Shown: positions 42,701 to 50,856, counted from the first letter of the stretch. The stretch: 64,000 bases of DNA from Labedella populi (GCF_004078655.1 NZ_RZNC01000001.1:496001-560000); one strand, 5' to 3'. Notes: a model not told the origin generated them from the letters alone. Translations and numbers: made by a program.

Positions 42701-42888
42701 GGATACTCCGTGAGCGTCGGCTGCACCGGGTAGCTCGTGGGGAGCGCGACGCCGCCGGTGGTGCGGACGATGGGAAGGGATGGAGCGTCGAGGACACCCT
42801 CAGCGGCGGTTGCCGCTGGGGCGGAGAGGAACACGGCCGTTGCGGCAACGATGACGCTGCTCGCTCCGGCCACGACACGATTGAGCAC
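39790..42888 (-). CDS. Secreted, wall-anchored M14 zinc carboxypeptidase
   Basis: 1032 residues from GTG 42888, with GGAG upstream and a signal peptide VIVAATAVFLSAPAATAA directly after. The M14 domain shows NANIHGNEWEGTDATLNYID (HxxE zinc ligands), TANPDGRFNGTRA, YFVDIHGYTGILQVEPCG (third zinc His) and ITNTVELPLGR (catalytic Glu) within the first ~400 residues. A long middle region (glutamine-amidotransferase-like VLFLGGNLAF, DVVARGSGG) follows, then an Ig-like module. The tail is a Pro/Glu/Gly linker, VAVTG (996-1000), a membrane segment and KRMR. Likely a cell-surface peptidase. Ends at a strong terminator. Confidence 0.9.
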   Translation of the reverse strand: MLNRVVAGASSVIVAATAVFLSAPAATAAEGVLDAPSLPIVRTTGGVALPTSYPVQPTLTEYPADPTDASINRGAVPYAEIAPALNDLMAESDYVSAQIIGQSEQGRDLYLVTVTAPETPTETAQQTAWRDAIKHAPTAAAQDAAIAEGYKLPIWFNANIHGNEWEGTDATLNYIDQLVETAADPEVAELLDTTRLYFTVTANPDGRFNGTRATANGYDPNRDFITNATNTTTALRDITGLIQPTYFVDIHGYTGILQVEPCGPPHGENYEYDLFLPHAYSAALAVEEAVVAADIPGNTYDDGTGRPTTENTGKILIPYRDIRSGWDDWPPIFAPQYVAYQGAITNTVELPLGRVNNNPAQNQFNSAVDTEVAEVVIDSIIDYVVENRDPLLENQMEIFERGITGAEQTPIPADIAADDLEPGVPTEWTDIWDETDIYNATFPRAYVIPVDGSQRSRSDAEQLVEQLLVNDIEVTRATAPFTAGGTTYGAGTFLVDMHQPLRGLANVLLADGTDISDRIDSMYDISAWSLSLLWGADVVSVGNTTDPALSVTVEPVTTADLGGSVAEGGPYLSLEPSGTAEWQAITALLDAGIPLSQLDDGTVVLGKDAASRAAAEEAASLFGVDFAATDGLALREETTTSLRSLAVGYTTTDDRDVLLKLGIDEPVLVSAALLTSGAVDLSTLDVLFLGGNLAFTPAQSAGAAALSAYLARGGDVVARGSGGATFGVTNGLAQLTATTGTSGSNGIVRVDTPEGSLFGPSAQDTAFIYPATWFSALGEGVTVEQSYAADTFVSGHWATSPGRSTVDAAGQASAVSSETEAGSRFFLFGTSPTFRNHPVGAFSDIARALYWAAGPGTAVVPPITEDDLTDDTKTGVSVPEEATAGDTITVTVDAAFAGQELATTLFSEPVVLGTRTVSAAGTFEVTIPADTTAEVHRVAVEDAAGVLIGWDDITVLAVEVPGKVPGEQPGEGEPGTDEPGTTDPDGAGPAAPGDDVAVTGANDPLPLVGLAGALLLLGACLVAAKRMRAAAE

Positions 42889-43236
42889 GAAGGCTTCTCC
42901 GTTTCGAAGGCGCGATGGAACGACGGAACGACGCACTCGTACGTCGATGGATGCGCCGACGGCGGTGCGTTCGGTGGCCGGAATGGCCGGAGGGAGGCTG
43001 TGGCTTCACCGTACGGTCGCCATGTTTCACCGGTGTGTCGGCCGAGTGACTCGTGGCGACCGGCGTACCCCCAGAACGAGGGGTCGGTCGGCGGATCGGT
43101 GCGTGCACGGCGGGCTGGGTGAGCGAATCGTTGCGTACGACGCCTCGATCCTGAATCGATAGCGCGTCGTCCGGTCCCGGTGCGTCGGTCCTGCGGGCGC
43201 CACAGGGACCCCGCCATCCGCGCGAGGGGGGTGGTT

Positions 43237-43292
43237 CGGAGCCGAGGGCGCCACGTCTAGGTGGCGCCCTCAGGCGGGAGTAGCCCTTTGGG
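43237..43292. repeat. Dispersed palindromic repeat family A, copy 2 (inverted)
   Basis: GAGGGCGCCAC (43244-43254) and GTGGCGCCCTC (43261-43271) form a perfect 11-bp stem around GTCTAG, followed by GGCGGGAGTAGCCCTTTGG, the reverse complement of the lead sequence in copy 1. It directly follows the stop of the DszC-like gene on the minus strand. The rest of the gap 42889-43236 is the upstream region of the peptidase gene; apart from the palindrome ACCGTACGGT at 43008 I see nothing in it. Confidence 0.75.
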
Positions 43293-43295
43293 GGG

Positions 43296-44624
43296 TCAGG
43301 GGGTGGGGAGGGCGGTGCCGATGGACCAGATGAAGGGAGGGGGCGTTCCGTTGATCGACCAGTCGCCGACGATGCGCGCCTTGTAGACGACGGGATTGTG
43401 CGAGGCGACCGTGCGGGCGTTCCGCCAGTGCCGGTCGAGCCCCTTCGCGCGACTCGTCGCGGAGGCGCCGAGCGTGTTGAAGACGAGGGTCGCGGCGCGC
43501 GGGACGGACTCCGAGAGCACGACTTGCGCTTGAGCCGAGCGGATCTCCGCGAGCACGTTCGCCGCGAGGTCCTCCTCGGTGTCCCGCAGGTGCGCCGTGT
43601 CGGCGGCCCCCTGCACGGCCTCGGCGACGCCGCGGACGAGGGCGAGCGCGGTGTAGGCGACGGACGAGATCTCCCCGACGACGGCCTGGATCTGCGCGTC
43701 GTCCCGCACGAGCGATGCGACCCCGTGGCTGTACACGCGCGTGCGCTCGCGGATCGCCCGCGCGGTTTCACGCTCGGTCGCGGCGGCGATGCCCGCGAGG
43801 ACCGCGAGCAGCACGAGCTGGTACAGCGCCGTCTGGTAGCGGAACCGGTCGTCGAAGAGCGAGACGTGCGCCTCGTCGACCTCGGCGTCCGTGAACACGA
43901 TCGTGCCGGTACCCGTGAGCTGCTGGCCGAAGCCGTCCCAGTCATCCGAGATCGCGACGCCCGACTGGCCCGTGCGCACGAGCACCGTCACGGACTCGCC
44001 CTCCCGATCGGCGGTCACGTCGGTCCACTCCGCGAAGATGCTGCCCGTCGTGTAGAACTTTCGGCCGTTCAGGACCCAGCGATCGCCTCGCCGCTCGAGC
44101 CGCGTCTGCGAGGAGCCGATCGCGCCGTTGCCCGTCTCGCTCCACGCGTTGCCGACGATCTCGCCCGCCGCGAAGCGCCGCAACCACACGTCGCGCTCGC
44201 CGCCGGGAGTGGCCTGCAGCCGGTCCTCGACGAAGGCGATGTGCCCGCGGAAGATCTGCGGGAGATTCGCGTCGGCAGCGCCGAGCTCGATGAGGACCTC
44301 CGCGAGCTCGGGGATCGTGAGGCCGTCGCCGCCGAAGTCCGTCGGCACGCGGAGGCGACCGAAGCCCGCGTCGACGAGCCACCGCACGGGCTCGAACGGG
44401 AGGACATGCTCCTGCTCGCGCGCGACGGCGCCGTCGGCGATCCGCGCGAACACGGGTCGCAGTCGCGCGAGCACCGCGTCGAGCGGGGTCGCGCCGGTCG
44501 CTGAGCGAGCATCGGCCGCTGAGCTTGTCGAAGCGCCAGGAGCTTCGTGGTCGCTGGGCCCTTCGACGGGCTCAGGGACAGCGCGGCCAGGTTCCGAGGT
44601 CGATGTGGTGTGCCTCTGCTTCAT
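43296..44624 (-). CDS. Acyl-CoA-dehydrogenase-fold flavin monooxygenase, DszC/SfnB-like (1)
   Basis: 442 residues. Fold motifs: FGRLRVPTDFGGDGLTIPEL (~90), VGNAWSETGNG, RWVLNGRKFYTTGSIFAEW and TGTIVFTDAEVDEAHVSLFD in the beta domain, then the C-terminal helices FNTLGASATSRAKGLDRHW and NARTVASHNPVVYKARIVG, which are typical of DBT monooxygenase DszC and SfnB rather than of true acyl-CoA dehydrogenases. The first ~45 residues (AVPEPVEGPSDHEAPGAS) are encoded by a GAGCTTGTCGAAG repeat and are probably not ancestral. Follows the second DszC-like gene by 9 bp and the LLM enzyme beyond it, forming a three-gene FMNH2-monooxygenase operon. Confidence 0.85.
   Translation of the reverse strand: MKQRHTTSTSEPGRAVPEPVEGPSDHEAPGASTSSAADARSATGATPLDAVLARLRPVFARIADGAVAREQEHVLPFEPVRWLVDAGFGRLRVPTDFGGDGLTIPELAEVLIELGAADANLPQIFRGHIAFVEDRLQATPGGERDVWLRRFAAGEIVGNAWSETGNGAIGSSQTRLERRGDRWVLNGRKFYTTGSIFAEWTDVTADREGESVTVLVRTGQSGVAISDDWDGFGQQLTGTGTIVFTDAEVDEAHVSLFDDRFRYQTALYQLVLLAVLAGIAAATERETARAIRERTRVYSHGVASLVRDDAQIQAVVGEISSVAYTALALVRGVAEAVQGAADTAHLRDTEEDLAANVLAEIRSAQAQVVLSESVPRAATLVFNTLGASATSRAKGLDRHWRNARTVASHNPVVYKARIVGDWSINGTPPPFIWSIGTALPTP
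44521..44580. repeat. Dispersed repeat family C, copy 1, inside the 5' end of a CDS
   Basis: GAGCTTGTCGAAGCG (44521-44535) and CCCTTCGACGGGCTCAGGG (44559-44577) are the two halves of the actinobacterial 'TTCGACAAGCTCAGGG' palindrome. The copy lies within codons for residues ~12-35 of the DszC-like protein. Confidence 0.75.
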
Positions 44625-44633
44625 CGCGAGTCC

Positions 44634-45881
44634 CTACGTGTAGAGCGAGATCGGTTGGAGCTCGCCGTTGAGCACGAACGCGCCAACCTCGAGCTTCTTG
44701 TAGTCGACGGGGTCGTGGAGCGAGTGCGTGCGCACGTTCCGCCAGAAGAGATCGAGTCCCGTCGAGGCCTTCGCCGAGCTCGATCCCGTGATCTCGAAGA
44801 TGCGGTTCGCGACCTCGATGCCGACCTCGGTCGAGACGACCTTGAGTTTGGCGATCTCGATCGCGATCTCGCCACGGATCTCCGCCGTCACGTCGTGGCC
44901 GAGCGCGATGACCTCGTCGAACGCGCGGCCCGCGCGATCGGCGAGCGCCTCGACCGCGGCGATCTTCGACGCGAACTCGCCGACCACGCGCTGCACGAAC
45001 GGGTCGTCGCGGTACGTGTCGGCGATGCTCAGGAACCACGCCGCCGGTCGGGCACGCGTGATGTCGAGTCCCTGCGCGAGCGCCCCCTCCGCGACCCCGA
45101 GGTAGAGGTTGCCGAAGGCGAGCTGGATGCCCGGGGTGATGAGGGTCGAGAACGGCTCATCCGTCCCCACACCGAGGATGTCGGCGGGCGTCACGGCCAC
45201 GTCGGTGAACCGCACGGAGCCGCTCGCCGAGAGGCGCTGTCCGAGCGCATCCCAGTCGCCGAGGTACGTCACGCCGTCACGATCGTGATCGAGCGCGAAG
45301 AAGAGGAAGCGTCCGTCGAGCTCTCCGCCCTTCACGATCGCGTTGACGAGCACGACGTCGCCCGCCGACGCTCCCGTCGAGAAGCGCTTGAGGCCGTTGA
45401 GCCGGTACCCGTCGCCGTCGGGGACGAGTTCGAGGTTCGGGTCGGTCGGGTTGACCGAGTCGCCCCAGATCCAGCGCCCCTCGACGGTCCGCCGGTACCA
45501 GTCGGCGCGCTTCGCGGCATCGGTGTTGAAGCCGATGTTGCCCGAGTTGATGTAGTGGTACGCGAGGATCTGGGCGATCGAGGCATCCGTCCGCGACAGG
45601 ATGCGGACCACGAGGAACGCCGACTGCCAGTGGCCCCCGCCCCCGCCGAACTCGGCCGGATCGAGGAGGTTCACGAGCCCGCCCTCGCGGAGGAGGTCCA
45701 ACTCCGTCGTGGGATCGAGGTTCGCGCGGTCACGGGCGAGGGCGTCCTCGCCGAGTGCCGCGGCGACGCCCTCGGCGACGCCGCGCCAGTGGGCGAGTTC
45801 CTCGCGCGAGGCGGTTCCGCTCCAGGGGGATCGTGTGGTCGTCCGTGAGGCATCGACCGTGGGGGTCGTCGTATCGGTCAC
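44634..45881 (-). CDS. Acyl-CoA-dehydrogenase-fold flavin monooxygenase, DszC/SfnB-like (2)
   Basis: 415 residues from GTG 45881, one base downstream of the LLM gene's stop (AAGGAG supplies the ribosome site within that gene's end). Motifs: FGGGGGHWQSAFLVVRIL, AYHYINSGNIGFNTDAA, YRLNGLKRFSTGASAGDVV, SVRFTDVAVTPADILG and the C-terminal ITGSSSAKASTGLDLFWRN followed by THSLHDPVDYKKLEVG. The last two are typical of the DszC-type subgroup. About 25% alike to the next gene, so the two are old paralogues acting in one pathway, presumably oxidising an organosulfur or similar compound with reduced flavin. Confidence 0.87.
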   Translation of the reverse strand: MTDTTTPTVDASRTTTRSPWSGTASREELAHWRGVAEGVAAALGEDALARDRANLDPTTELDLLREGGLVNLLDPAEFGGGGGHWQSAFLVVRILSRTDASIAQILAYHYINSGNIGFNTDAAKRADWYRRTVEGRWIWGDSVNPTDPNLELVPDGDGYRLNGLKRFSTGASAGDVVLVNAIVKGGELDGRFLFFALDHDRDGVTYLGDWDALGQRLSASGSVRFTDVAVTPADILGVGTDEPFSTLITPGIQLAFGNLYLGVAEGALAQGLDITRARPAAWFLSIADTYRDDPFVQRVVGEFASKIAAVEALADRAGRAFDEVIALGHDVTAEIRGEIAIEIAKLKVVSTEVGIEVANRIFEITGSSSAKASTGLDLFWRNVRTHSLHDPVDYKKLEVGAFVLNGELQPISLYT

Positions 45882-45882
45882 G

Positions 45883-47331
45883 TCAGGCTCCTTGCGGTTC
45901 GAGGTCGGCTGCCGAGCCGAAGAGGGATGCGGCGGTGTCGTCGGCGGCGCTCGGGCCGTCGGCGAAGGCGCCTCGGTATGCGTGCGCGGGATGCCACGCG
46001 GGCACGACGGGCGAGCCGGTGCCGTTGAGGCGACCGCGCAGGGTCCCCTCGGGGTACTCGTCCCACACGCGCCCGCGGCGGCGCAGCTCGGGGACGAGCA
46101 GTTCGACGACGTCCTCGAAGGTACCGGGCGTCACGACGTAGGCGAGGTTGAAGCCGTCGATCCCGCCCACCTCGACCCAGCGCTCGAGCTCGTCCGCGAC
46201 GGTCGCGGGACTCCCGACGATGACCGGGCCGATTCCGCCGATACCGACGTAGTGCGCGATGTCGCGCGGCGTCCACTTCCGCTCCGGGTCGTACTGCGTG
46301 AAGATCGCGAGCGCGGACCGCGCGGCGTCGGTGTCGATGTACGTGAGCGGGACGTCCGGGTCGTACTGAGAGAGATCGAGTCCCGACCAGCCGCCATACA
46401 GCGCGAGTGCGCCGTCGAGGCTCACGTATGGACGGTAGGAGTCGTACTTCTCCTGCGCCTCCTCGTCGGTCTCCGCCACGACGACCGTCGCGAGCGTGAG
46501 GATCTTGACGCTGTCGCGGGGGCGGCCGATCTGCTCGGCGCGATCCCGGATATCGTCCGTGATGCGTCGCGTCAGTTCCGGCTTCAGTCCGTTGATGAAG
46601 ATCGCCTCGCCGTGCTTCGCGGCGAACTCCCGACCGCGCGACGAGGCGCCGGCCTGGAAGATCACGGGAGTGCGCTGCGGGCTCGGCTCGGAGAGGTGCA
46701 CGCCGGGCACCTCGAAGTGCTCTCCGACGTGATCGATCGGGTGGACCTTGGTGGGATCGGTGTAGATGCCGCGCTCGCGGTCGATGACGACCGCGTCGTC
46801 CTCCCACGAGCCCTCCCATAGCTTGTACGTGACGTCGAGGAACTCGTCGCCGATGCCGTAGCGGTCGTCGTGGCCGATCTGCGCGCCGAGGCCGAGGTTC
46901 CGGGCCGCCGAGTCGAGATATGACGTGACGACGTTCCAGCCGACGCGGCCCTTCGTGAAGTGGTCGAGCGTCGAGAAGCGGCGGGCGAGCGCGTAGGGGA
47001 GCTCGTACGTCGACGCGACCGTGACACCGAAGCCGAGGTGCTCCGTCGCGTGCGCCATCGCGGAGACCTGGACGATCGGGTCGCCGACGGGGATCTGCGC
47101 GGAGTCCTCGAGCGCCGTCGCCGCCGAGTGCCGGTAGACGTCGTACACGCCGACGACGTCCGCGATGAAGAGCGCGTCGAACGTGCCACGTTCGAGCAGC
47201 TTCGCGAGGTCGACCCAGTAGTCGAGCGAGTTGTAGCGGTGCGCCTGGTTCTCCGGGTGCTTCCAGAGGCCGGGCGCCTGGTGCGTGACGCAGCTCATGT
47301 CGAACGCGTTGAGGATGATGCGCGATGCCAT
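45883..47331 (-). CDS. LLM-class flavin-dependent monooxygenase, DszA/NtaA family
   Basis: 482 residues from ATG 47331. MASRIILNAFDMSCVTHQAP, GLWKHPENQAHRYNSLDYW, FDALFIADVVGVYDVYR, RRFSTLDHFTKGRVGWNVVT, YKLWEGSWEDDAVVIDRE and PVIFQAGASSRGREFAAKHG are the family signature. First gene of an operon with two DszC-like flavoproteins, matching the dsz/sfn/scm logic of stepwise C-S oxidation and cleavage. Divergent from a CUT1-type importer with a shared 246-bp control region. Flavin reductase is not in the window. Substrate not deducible. Confidence 0.92.
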   Translation of the reverse strand: MASRIILNAFDMSCVTHQAPGLWKHPENQAHRYNSLDYWVDLAKLLERGTFDALFIADVVGVYDVYRHSAATALEDSAQIPVGDPIVQVSAMAHATEHLGFGVTVASTYELPYALARRFSTLDHFTKGRVGWNVVTSYLDSAARNLGLGAQIGHDDRYGIGDEFLDVTYKLWEGSWEDDAVVIDRERGIYTDPTKVHPIDHVGEHFEVPGVHLSEPSPQRTPVIFQAGASSRGREFAAKHGEAIFINGLKPELTRRITDDIRDRAEQIGRPRDSVKILTLATVVVAETDEEAQEKYDSYRPYVSLDGALALYGGWSGLDLSQYDPDVPLTYIDTDAARSALAIFTQYDPERKWTPRDIAHYVGIGGIGPVIVGSPATVADELERWVEVGGIDGFNLAYVVTPGTFEDVVELLVPELRRRGRVWDEYPEGTLRGRLNGTGSPVVPAWHPAHAYRGAFADGPSAADDTAASLFGSAADLEPQGA

Positions 47332-47577
47332 CTGGCTCTGCTCCGCTTCGTGGATCGGATGCCCCGGGGGGCCGTGGTCCGCCGACGCTATCGAAGCCGC
47401 CGTGCGCCTCGGAAGGGCCGCCGACACACGGCGAAACGTTCGGAGGACACACTTCGTCACACCGTGTCGTCGTCTTACGTCGCGCCTTCCGCCGGGCGTC
47501 ACCCGCCCCTACATTTCGATGAACCGCCCGGCCGCCGGGCCGCCCACAGCCCTCCCTCAGCACACCAGGAGACCACC

Positions 47578-48921
47578 ATGACCAGCACCCGATCCCCGTT
47601 CGGACGCCGCGCCAGCGGTGTCGCGTTCGTCGCCGGAGCCGCCGCCGTGGCGATGACCCTGTCCGCGTGCGCCGGAGGGGCGGCGAGCGGCTCGAACGCC
47701 GACGGCGACTTCTCCGGAGAGGAGCTCACGGTGCTCCTCATTTCCTCGCACGAGGGTGCGTCGGAGTGGCTCTCGACCGAGTTCGAGGAGAAGACCGGCG
47801 CGACCATCAACCCGGTCATCGTGCCGTACGACGAGATCGGCTCGAAGCTCGCCCTCGACCAGCAGTCCGGCGCGAACACCATCGACGTCGCCGCACCCTG
47901 GTACGTCTCCCTCGGCGATCTCGCGGCGGACGGCGCGATCCAGGACCTCACGGAGTGGGTCGACGGCAACGACGCCCTCGACGTCGACGACTTCATCCCT
48001 TCCCTCTGGAAGCCCTACAGCCAGGTCGACGGTAAGACGTACGGTCTGCCGTTCGACGGTGACACGCACGTCCTCTTCTACAACCGGGAGATCCTCGCCC
48101 GGAACGGCTTCGACGCGCCGCCCGCGACGTGGGACGAGTACCTCGAGCAGACGAAGACCATCACCGAGAACGAGAGCGCCGACGGCGTGTACGGTGCCGC
48201 GATCTTCGGCCAGAAGTCGCCGCTCATCCTCGGTGCGAGCTTCGCGAACCGGCTTGCGGGATTCGGCGGCGAGTTCGTCGACGAGAGCGGCGAGCCCACC
48301 ATCAACACGCCCGAGGCCGTCGCTGCGGCGCAAGCGCTCGTCGACGTGAACGACTACGCGCTGCCGACCCCCGCCGAGACCGACTTCGGCGCCGGCAACA
48401 GCGCCTGGTTCGCGGGCAAGGTCGGCTTCATCGAGAACTGGACCGACCTCGGCGTGCGATCGCAGGACCCCGAGAGCGGCTCCGAGGTCGTCGACCAATG
48501 GGGTGTGACGTTCCTCCCGACGGGCGGCGGCAACACGGCATCGCGGGCGTCTCTCGTCGCGGGCTTCAGCTGGGTCATCGCCGCGAACACGCAGAAGACC
48601 GAGCTCGCTCAGGAGTTTATCGAGTGGGCGTCGTCGAGCGAGGTCAATGCGAAGCTCCTCACCGAACTGCCGCCGACGGGGATCGACCCGAACCGCCTGT
48701 CCTCGCTCGAGGACGAGACGTACGGCACGGAGTTCCCGGAGATCCAGGAGGCCAACCGCGCGACGCTCGACGGGGCGCTCGCGTGGCCGACCGGCGAGAA
48801 CGCCACGGAGGCTGCGCAGGTCCTCACGGACGAGCTCGCGAAGCTGCTCGCGGGGGAGGGTGGCACCGCTCAGGAGACGCTCGACCGAGTGCAGGCCGAA
48901 TGGGAAGACCTCCTCGGGTGA
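47578..48921 (+). CDS. ABC importer substrate-binding lipoprotein, CUT1 (family 1) type
   Basis: 447 residues. Lipobox MTLSAC with a short Gly/Ser tether, then ELTVLLISSHEGASEWLSTE, FEEKTGATINPVIVPYDEIG, TIDVAAPWYVSLGDLAADGA, GLPFDGDTHVLFYNREIL and NGFDAPPATWDEYLEQ, the standard pattern of sugar-type binding proteins. AGGAGACC precedes the ATG. Two permeases follow with overlapping starts; no ATPase gene, as usual for actinobacterial CUT1 systems served by MsiK. Divergent from the monooxygenase operon, so the ligand may be a substrate of those enzymes rather than a plain sugar. Confidence 0.9.
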   Translation: MTSTRSPFGRRASGVAFVAGAAAVAMTLSACAGGAASGSNADGDFSGEELTVLLISSHEGASEWLSTEFEEKTGATINPVIVPYDEIGSKLALDQQSGANTIDVAAPWYVSLGDLAADGAIQDLTEWVDGNDALDVDDFIPSLWKPYSQVDGKTYGLPFDGDTHVLFYNREILARNGFDAPPATWDEYLEQTKTITENESADGVYGAAIFGQKSPLILGASFANRLAGFGGEFVDESGEPTINTPEAVAAAQALVDVNDYALPTPAETDFGAGNSAWFAGKVGFIENWTDLGVRSQDPESGSEVVDQWGVTFLPTGGGNTASRASLVAGFSWVIAANTQKTELAQEFIEWASSSEVNAKLLTELPPTGIDPNRLSSLEDETYGTEFPEIQEANRATLDGALAWPTGENATEAAQVLTDELAKLLAGEGGTAQETLDRVQAEWEDLLG

Positions 48922-49937
48922 CCGCGTCGACGACGCGTGACGCGGCCGCGTCCTCAAAACGCCCTCACCCGTCCCCTGAGCCTGTCGACCCTTCGACCGG
49001 CTCAGGGAACGACCAGCCACGTCAGGAACGCGGTGCCCGCACCGACCGGAAGGCAACACGGCCCCGACCACGCACCACGTGGACGCGGCGCGTCTTCGTG
49101 GCCCCCGCCGTTCTCTCCCTGGTCGTCCTCGGCGGTTATCCGCTCGTGTTCATCGCGCTCGCCGCGTTCACCGAGTCGAGCCTCGGTCGGCCGTTCCAGG
49201 AGTTCGTCGGCGCCGCGACGTTCGAATCGGTCCTCGCCGACGGGGACGCGACCGCCTCGCTCCTCCGCGGCGTCGTCTACGCGCTGCTCGTCGCGGTCGT
49301 GAGCGTGGCGCTCGGCGTCGCGACGGCCGTCGCCTTGTGGCGTTCGGTGCGAGCGGGAGCCGTCGTGCGGACCCTCCTCCTCCTGCCCATGATCACGCCG
49401 CCCGTCGTGGTGGGCGTCCTGTGGAAGCTCGTCTTCACTCCCTCTGGGGGGCTCGTGGACACCGTCCTCGGTGCGGTCATCCCTGGAGGGGCGACCTTCT
49501 CGGTGCTCTCGCATCCGGTGTTCGCGTTCCTCGGTGTCGCGCTCGCCGACGTGTGGGAGTGGACGCCTCTCATCGTGTTGCTCGTCTTCGCGGCCCTCAT
49601 CGGCCAGGACGCCGCGATCACCGAGGCCGCATCGCTCGACGGAGCGCACGGGTTCCGCTTGTTCCGGAGCATCACGCTTCCGGCGATCGCGGGAACGGTC
49701 GCGGCCGCGTTCCTCATCCGTCTCGTCCTCGCGTTCAAGGTCTTCGACCTCGTGTACGTGATGACGTCGGGCGGGCCCGGGCAGGCGACGACCCTGCCCG
49801 CGTACGTCATCTGGCAAGCGGCGCTGCAGCAGTTCGACGTGGGCCGCGCCGCCGCCGTCACCCTGCTGCTCGCGGTCGTCGTCACTCTCGTGACGCTTCC
49901 CGTCGTCGCCGTCACCCGGAGGCTCCACAATGACTGA
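48918..49937 (+). CDS. ABC transporter permease, CUT1 MalF/UgpA-like
   Basis: 339 residues from GTG 48918, overlapping the binding-protein stop (GTGA). Membrane part begins near residue 58 (VFVAPAVLSLVVLGGYPLVF), six segments, EAA loop AAITEAASLDGAHGFRLFRS around residue 240. Residues ~12-35 (RPHPSPEPVDPSTGSGNDQ) are encoded by a family-C repeat, so the long basic N-terminus is probably an acquired extension. An internal start nearer the first membrane segment cannot be excluded. Confidence 0.85.
   Translation: MTASTTRDAAASSKRPHPSPEPVDPSTGSGNDQPRQERGARTDRKATRPRPRTTWTRRVFVAPAVLSLVVLGGYPLVFIALAAFTESSLGRPFQEFVGAATFESVLADGDATASLLRGVVYALLVAVVSVALGVATAVALWRSVRAGAVVRTLLLLPMITPPVVVGVLWKLVFTPSGGLVDTVLGAVIPGGATFSVLSHPVFAFLGVALADVWEWTPLIVLLVFAALIGQDAAITEAASLDGAHGFRLFRSITLPAIAGTVAAAFLIRLVLAFKVFDLVYVMTSGGPGQATTLPAYVIWQAALQQFDVGRAAAVTLLLAVVVTLVTLPVVAVTRRLHND
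48973..49013. repeat. Dispersed repeat family C, copy 2, inside the 5' end of a permease gene
   Basis: CCCTGAGCC (48974-48982) and GGCTCAGGG (48999-49007) form perfect arms with TGTCGACCCTTCGACC between, the compact form of the same palindrome. It is translated as EPVDPSTGSGN. Confidence 0.75.
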
Positions 49938-50856
49938 CGCGTTCTCCCGGCACCTCGCCGCGACCCCGCCCAATACAGCTTTCGAGCGCACATCCGGCAG
50001 TACAACGGTGCCCCCGCGCTCGAAAGCGGGATCTGGCGGGAGGGGAAGGGGCGGGCGGTCGGTCGCGGCCGAGGTGTGGGTGGTGTTGTCGCTTCTGGCG
50101 GCGCTCGTCCCGCTCGGATACCTCGTGTCGGTGTCGCTCATGAGTCAAGGTCAGATCTCGGCCGGGTCGCTCGTGCCGCTCCCACCGGACTGGGGCAACT
50201 GGTCCGCCGCTCTCACCGAGACGGGGCTTCCGCGGGCCGTGCTGAACTCGATCGTCGCGGCACTCGGAGGCGCCCTGCTCACCCTCGCGTTCGCGTTGCC
50301 CGCTGCGTGGGCGATGGCGCGACACCGCACCGGCGGACGGTCGCTCGCGGGGCTCGTGCTGAGCCCGTGGCTGCTTCCGCCGATCGTCGCGATCGTGCCG
50401 CTGTTCAGTCTCCTGCGGGTGCTCGGACTCAACAACACGCTCGTCGGTCTGACCCTCGTCTACGCACTGACGAACACGGCCGTCGCGATCTGGCTGCTCG
50501 AGGGCTTCGTCCGTCGGCTGCCGGTCGAAGTCGACGAGGCGGCTCAGCTCGACGGCGCGGGGGAGTGGCGGGTCCTCGTGAGTGTCGTGACGCCGCTGCT
50601 CACGCCCGCGCTCATCGCTGTCGGGGTGATCGTCGCGGTGCTCAACTACAACGAGTTCCTTTTCGCGACCTTCCTCACCCAGGGGCCGGATGCGCAGACG
50701 GTGCCTGTGATCCTCTCCCTCATGCTCGGGGAACGCGTCCAGGACTTCGGCACGATCGCTGCCGCGTCCCTCGTGGGGGTCGTCCCGGTCTACGCCGCAG
50801 CGGTCTTCCTCCAGCATCGCCTCGTGGGTGGCCTCACCGCAGGCTCCCTCACCTAA
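49930..50856 (+). CDS. ABC transporter permease, CUT1 MalG/UgpE-like
   Basis: 308 residues, ATG overlapping the previous stop by 8 nt. Membrane part from ~43 (VWVVLSLLAALVPLGYLVSV), then VLNSIVAALGGALLTLAF, the EAA loop LPVEVDEAAQLDGAGEWRV (~200) and NYNEFLFATFLTQGPDAQT, typical of the second CUT1 permease. The first ~38 residues include AFERTSGSTTVPPRSKAG, encoded by a copy of repeat family B, so the N-terminus is repeat-derived. Stop TAA abuts a family-A repeat. Confidence 0.9.
   Translation: MTDAFSRHLAATPPNTAFERTSGSTTVPPRSKAGSGGRGRGGRSVAAEVWVVLSLLAALVPLGYLVSVSLMSQGQISAGSLVPLPPDWGNWSAALTETGLPRAVLNSIVAALGGALLTLAFALPAAWAMARHRTGGRSLAGLVLSPWLLPPIVAIVPLFSLLRVLGLNNTLVGLTLVYALTNTAVAIWLLEGFVRRLPVEVDEAAQLDGAGEWRVLVSVVTPLLTPALIAVGVIVAVLNYNEFLFATFLTQGPDAQTVPVILSLMLGERVQDFGTIAAASLVGVVPVYAAAVFLQHRLVGGLTAGSLT
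49975..50027. repeat. Dispersed palindrome family B, copy 2, inside a permease gene
   Basis: GCTTTCGAGCGC (49978-49989) and GCGCTCGAAAGC (50016-50027) pair perfectly; ACAGCTTTCGAGCG and a downstream ATCTGG are shared with the copy at 25123. The loop differs in sequence. It occupies codons ~16-33 of the permease. Confidence 0.75.
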
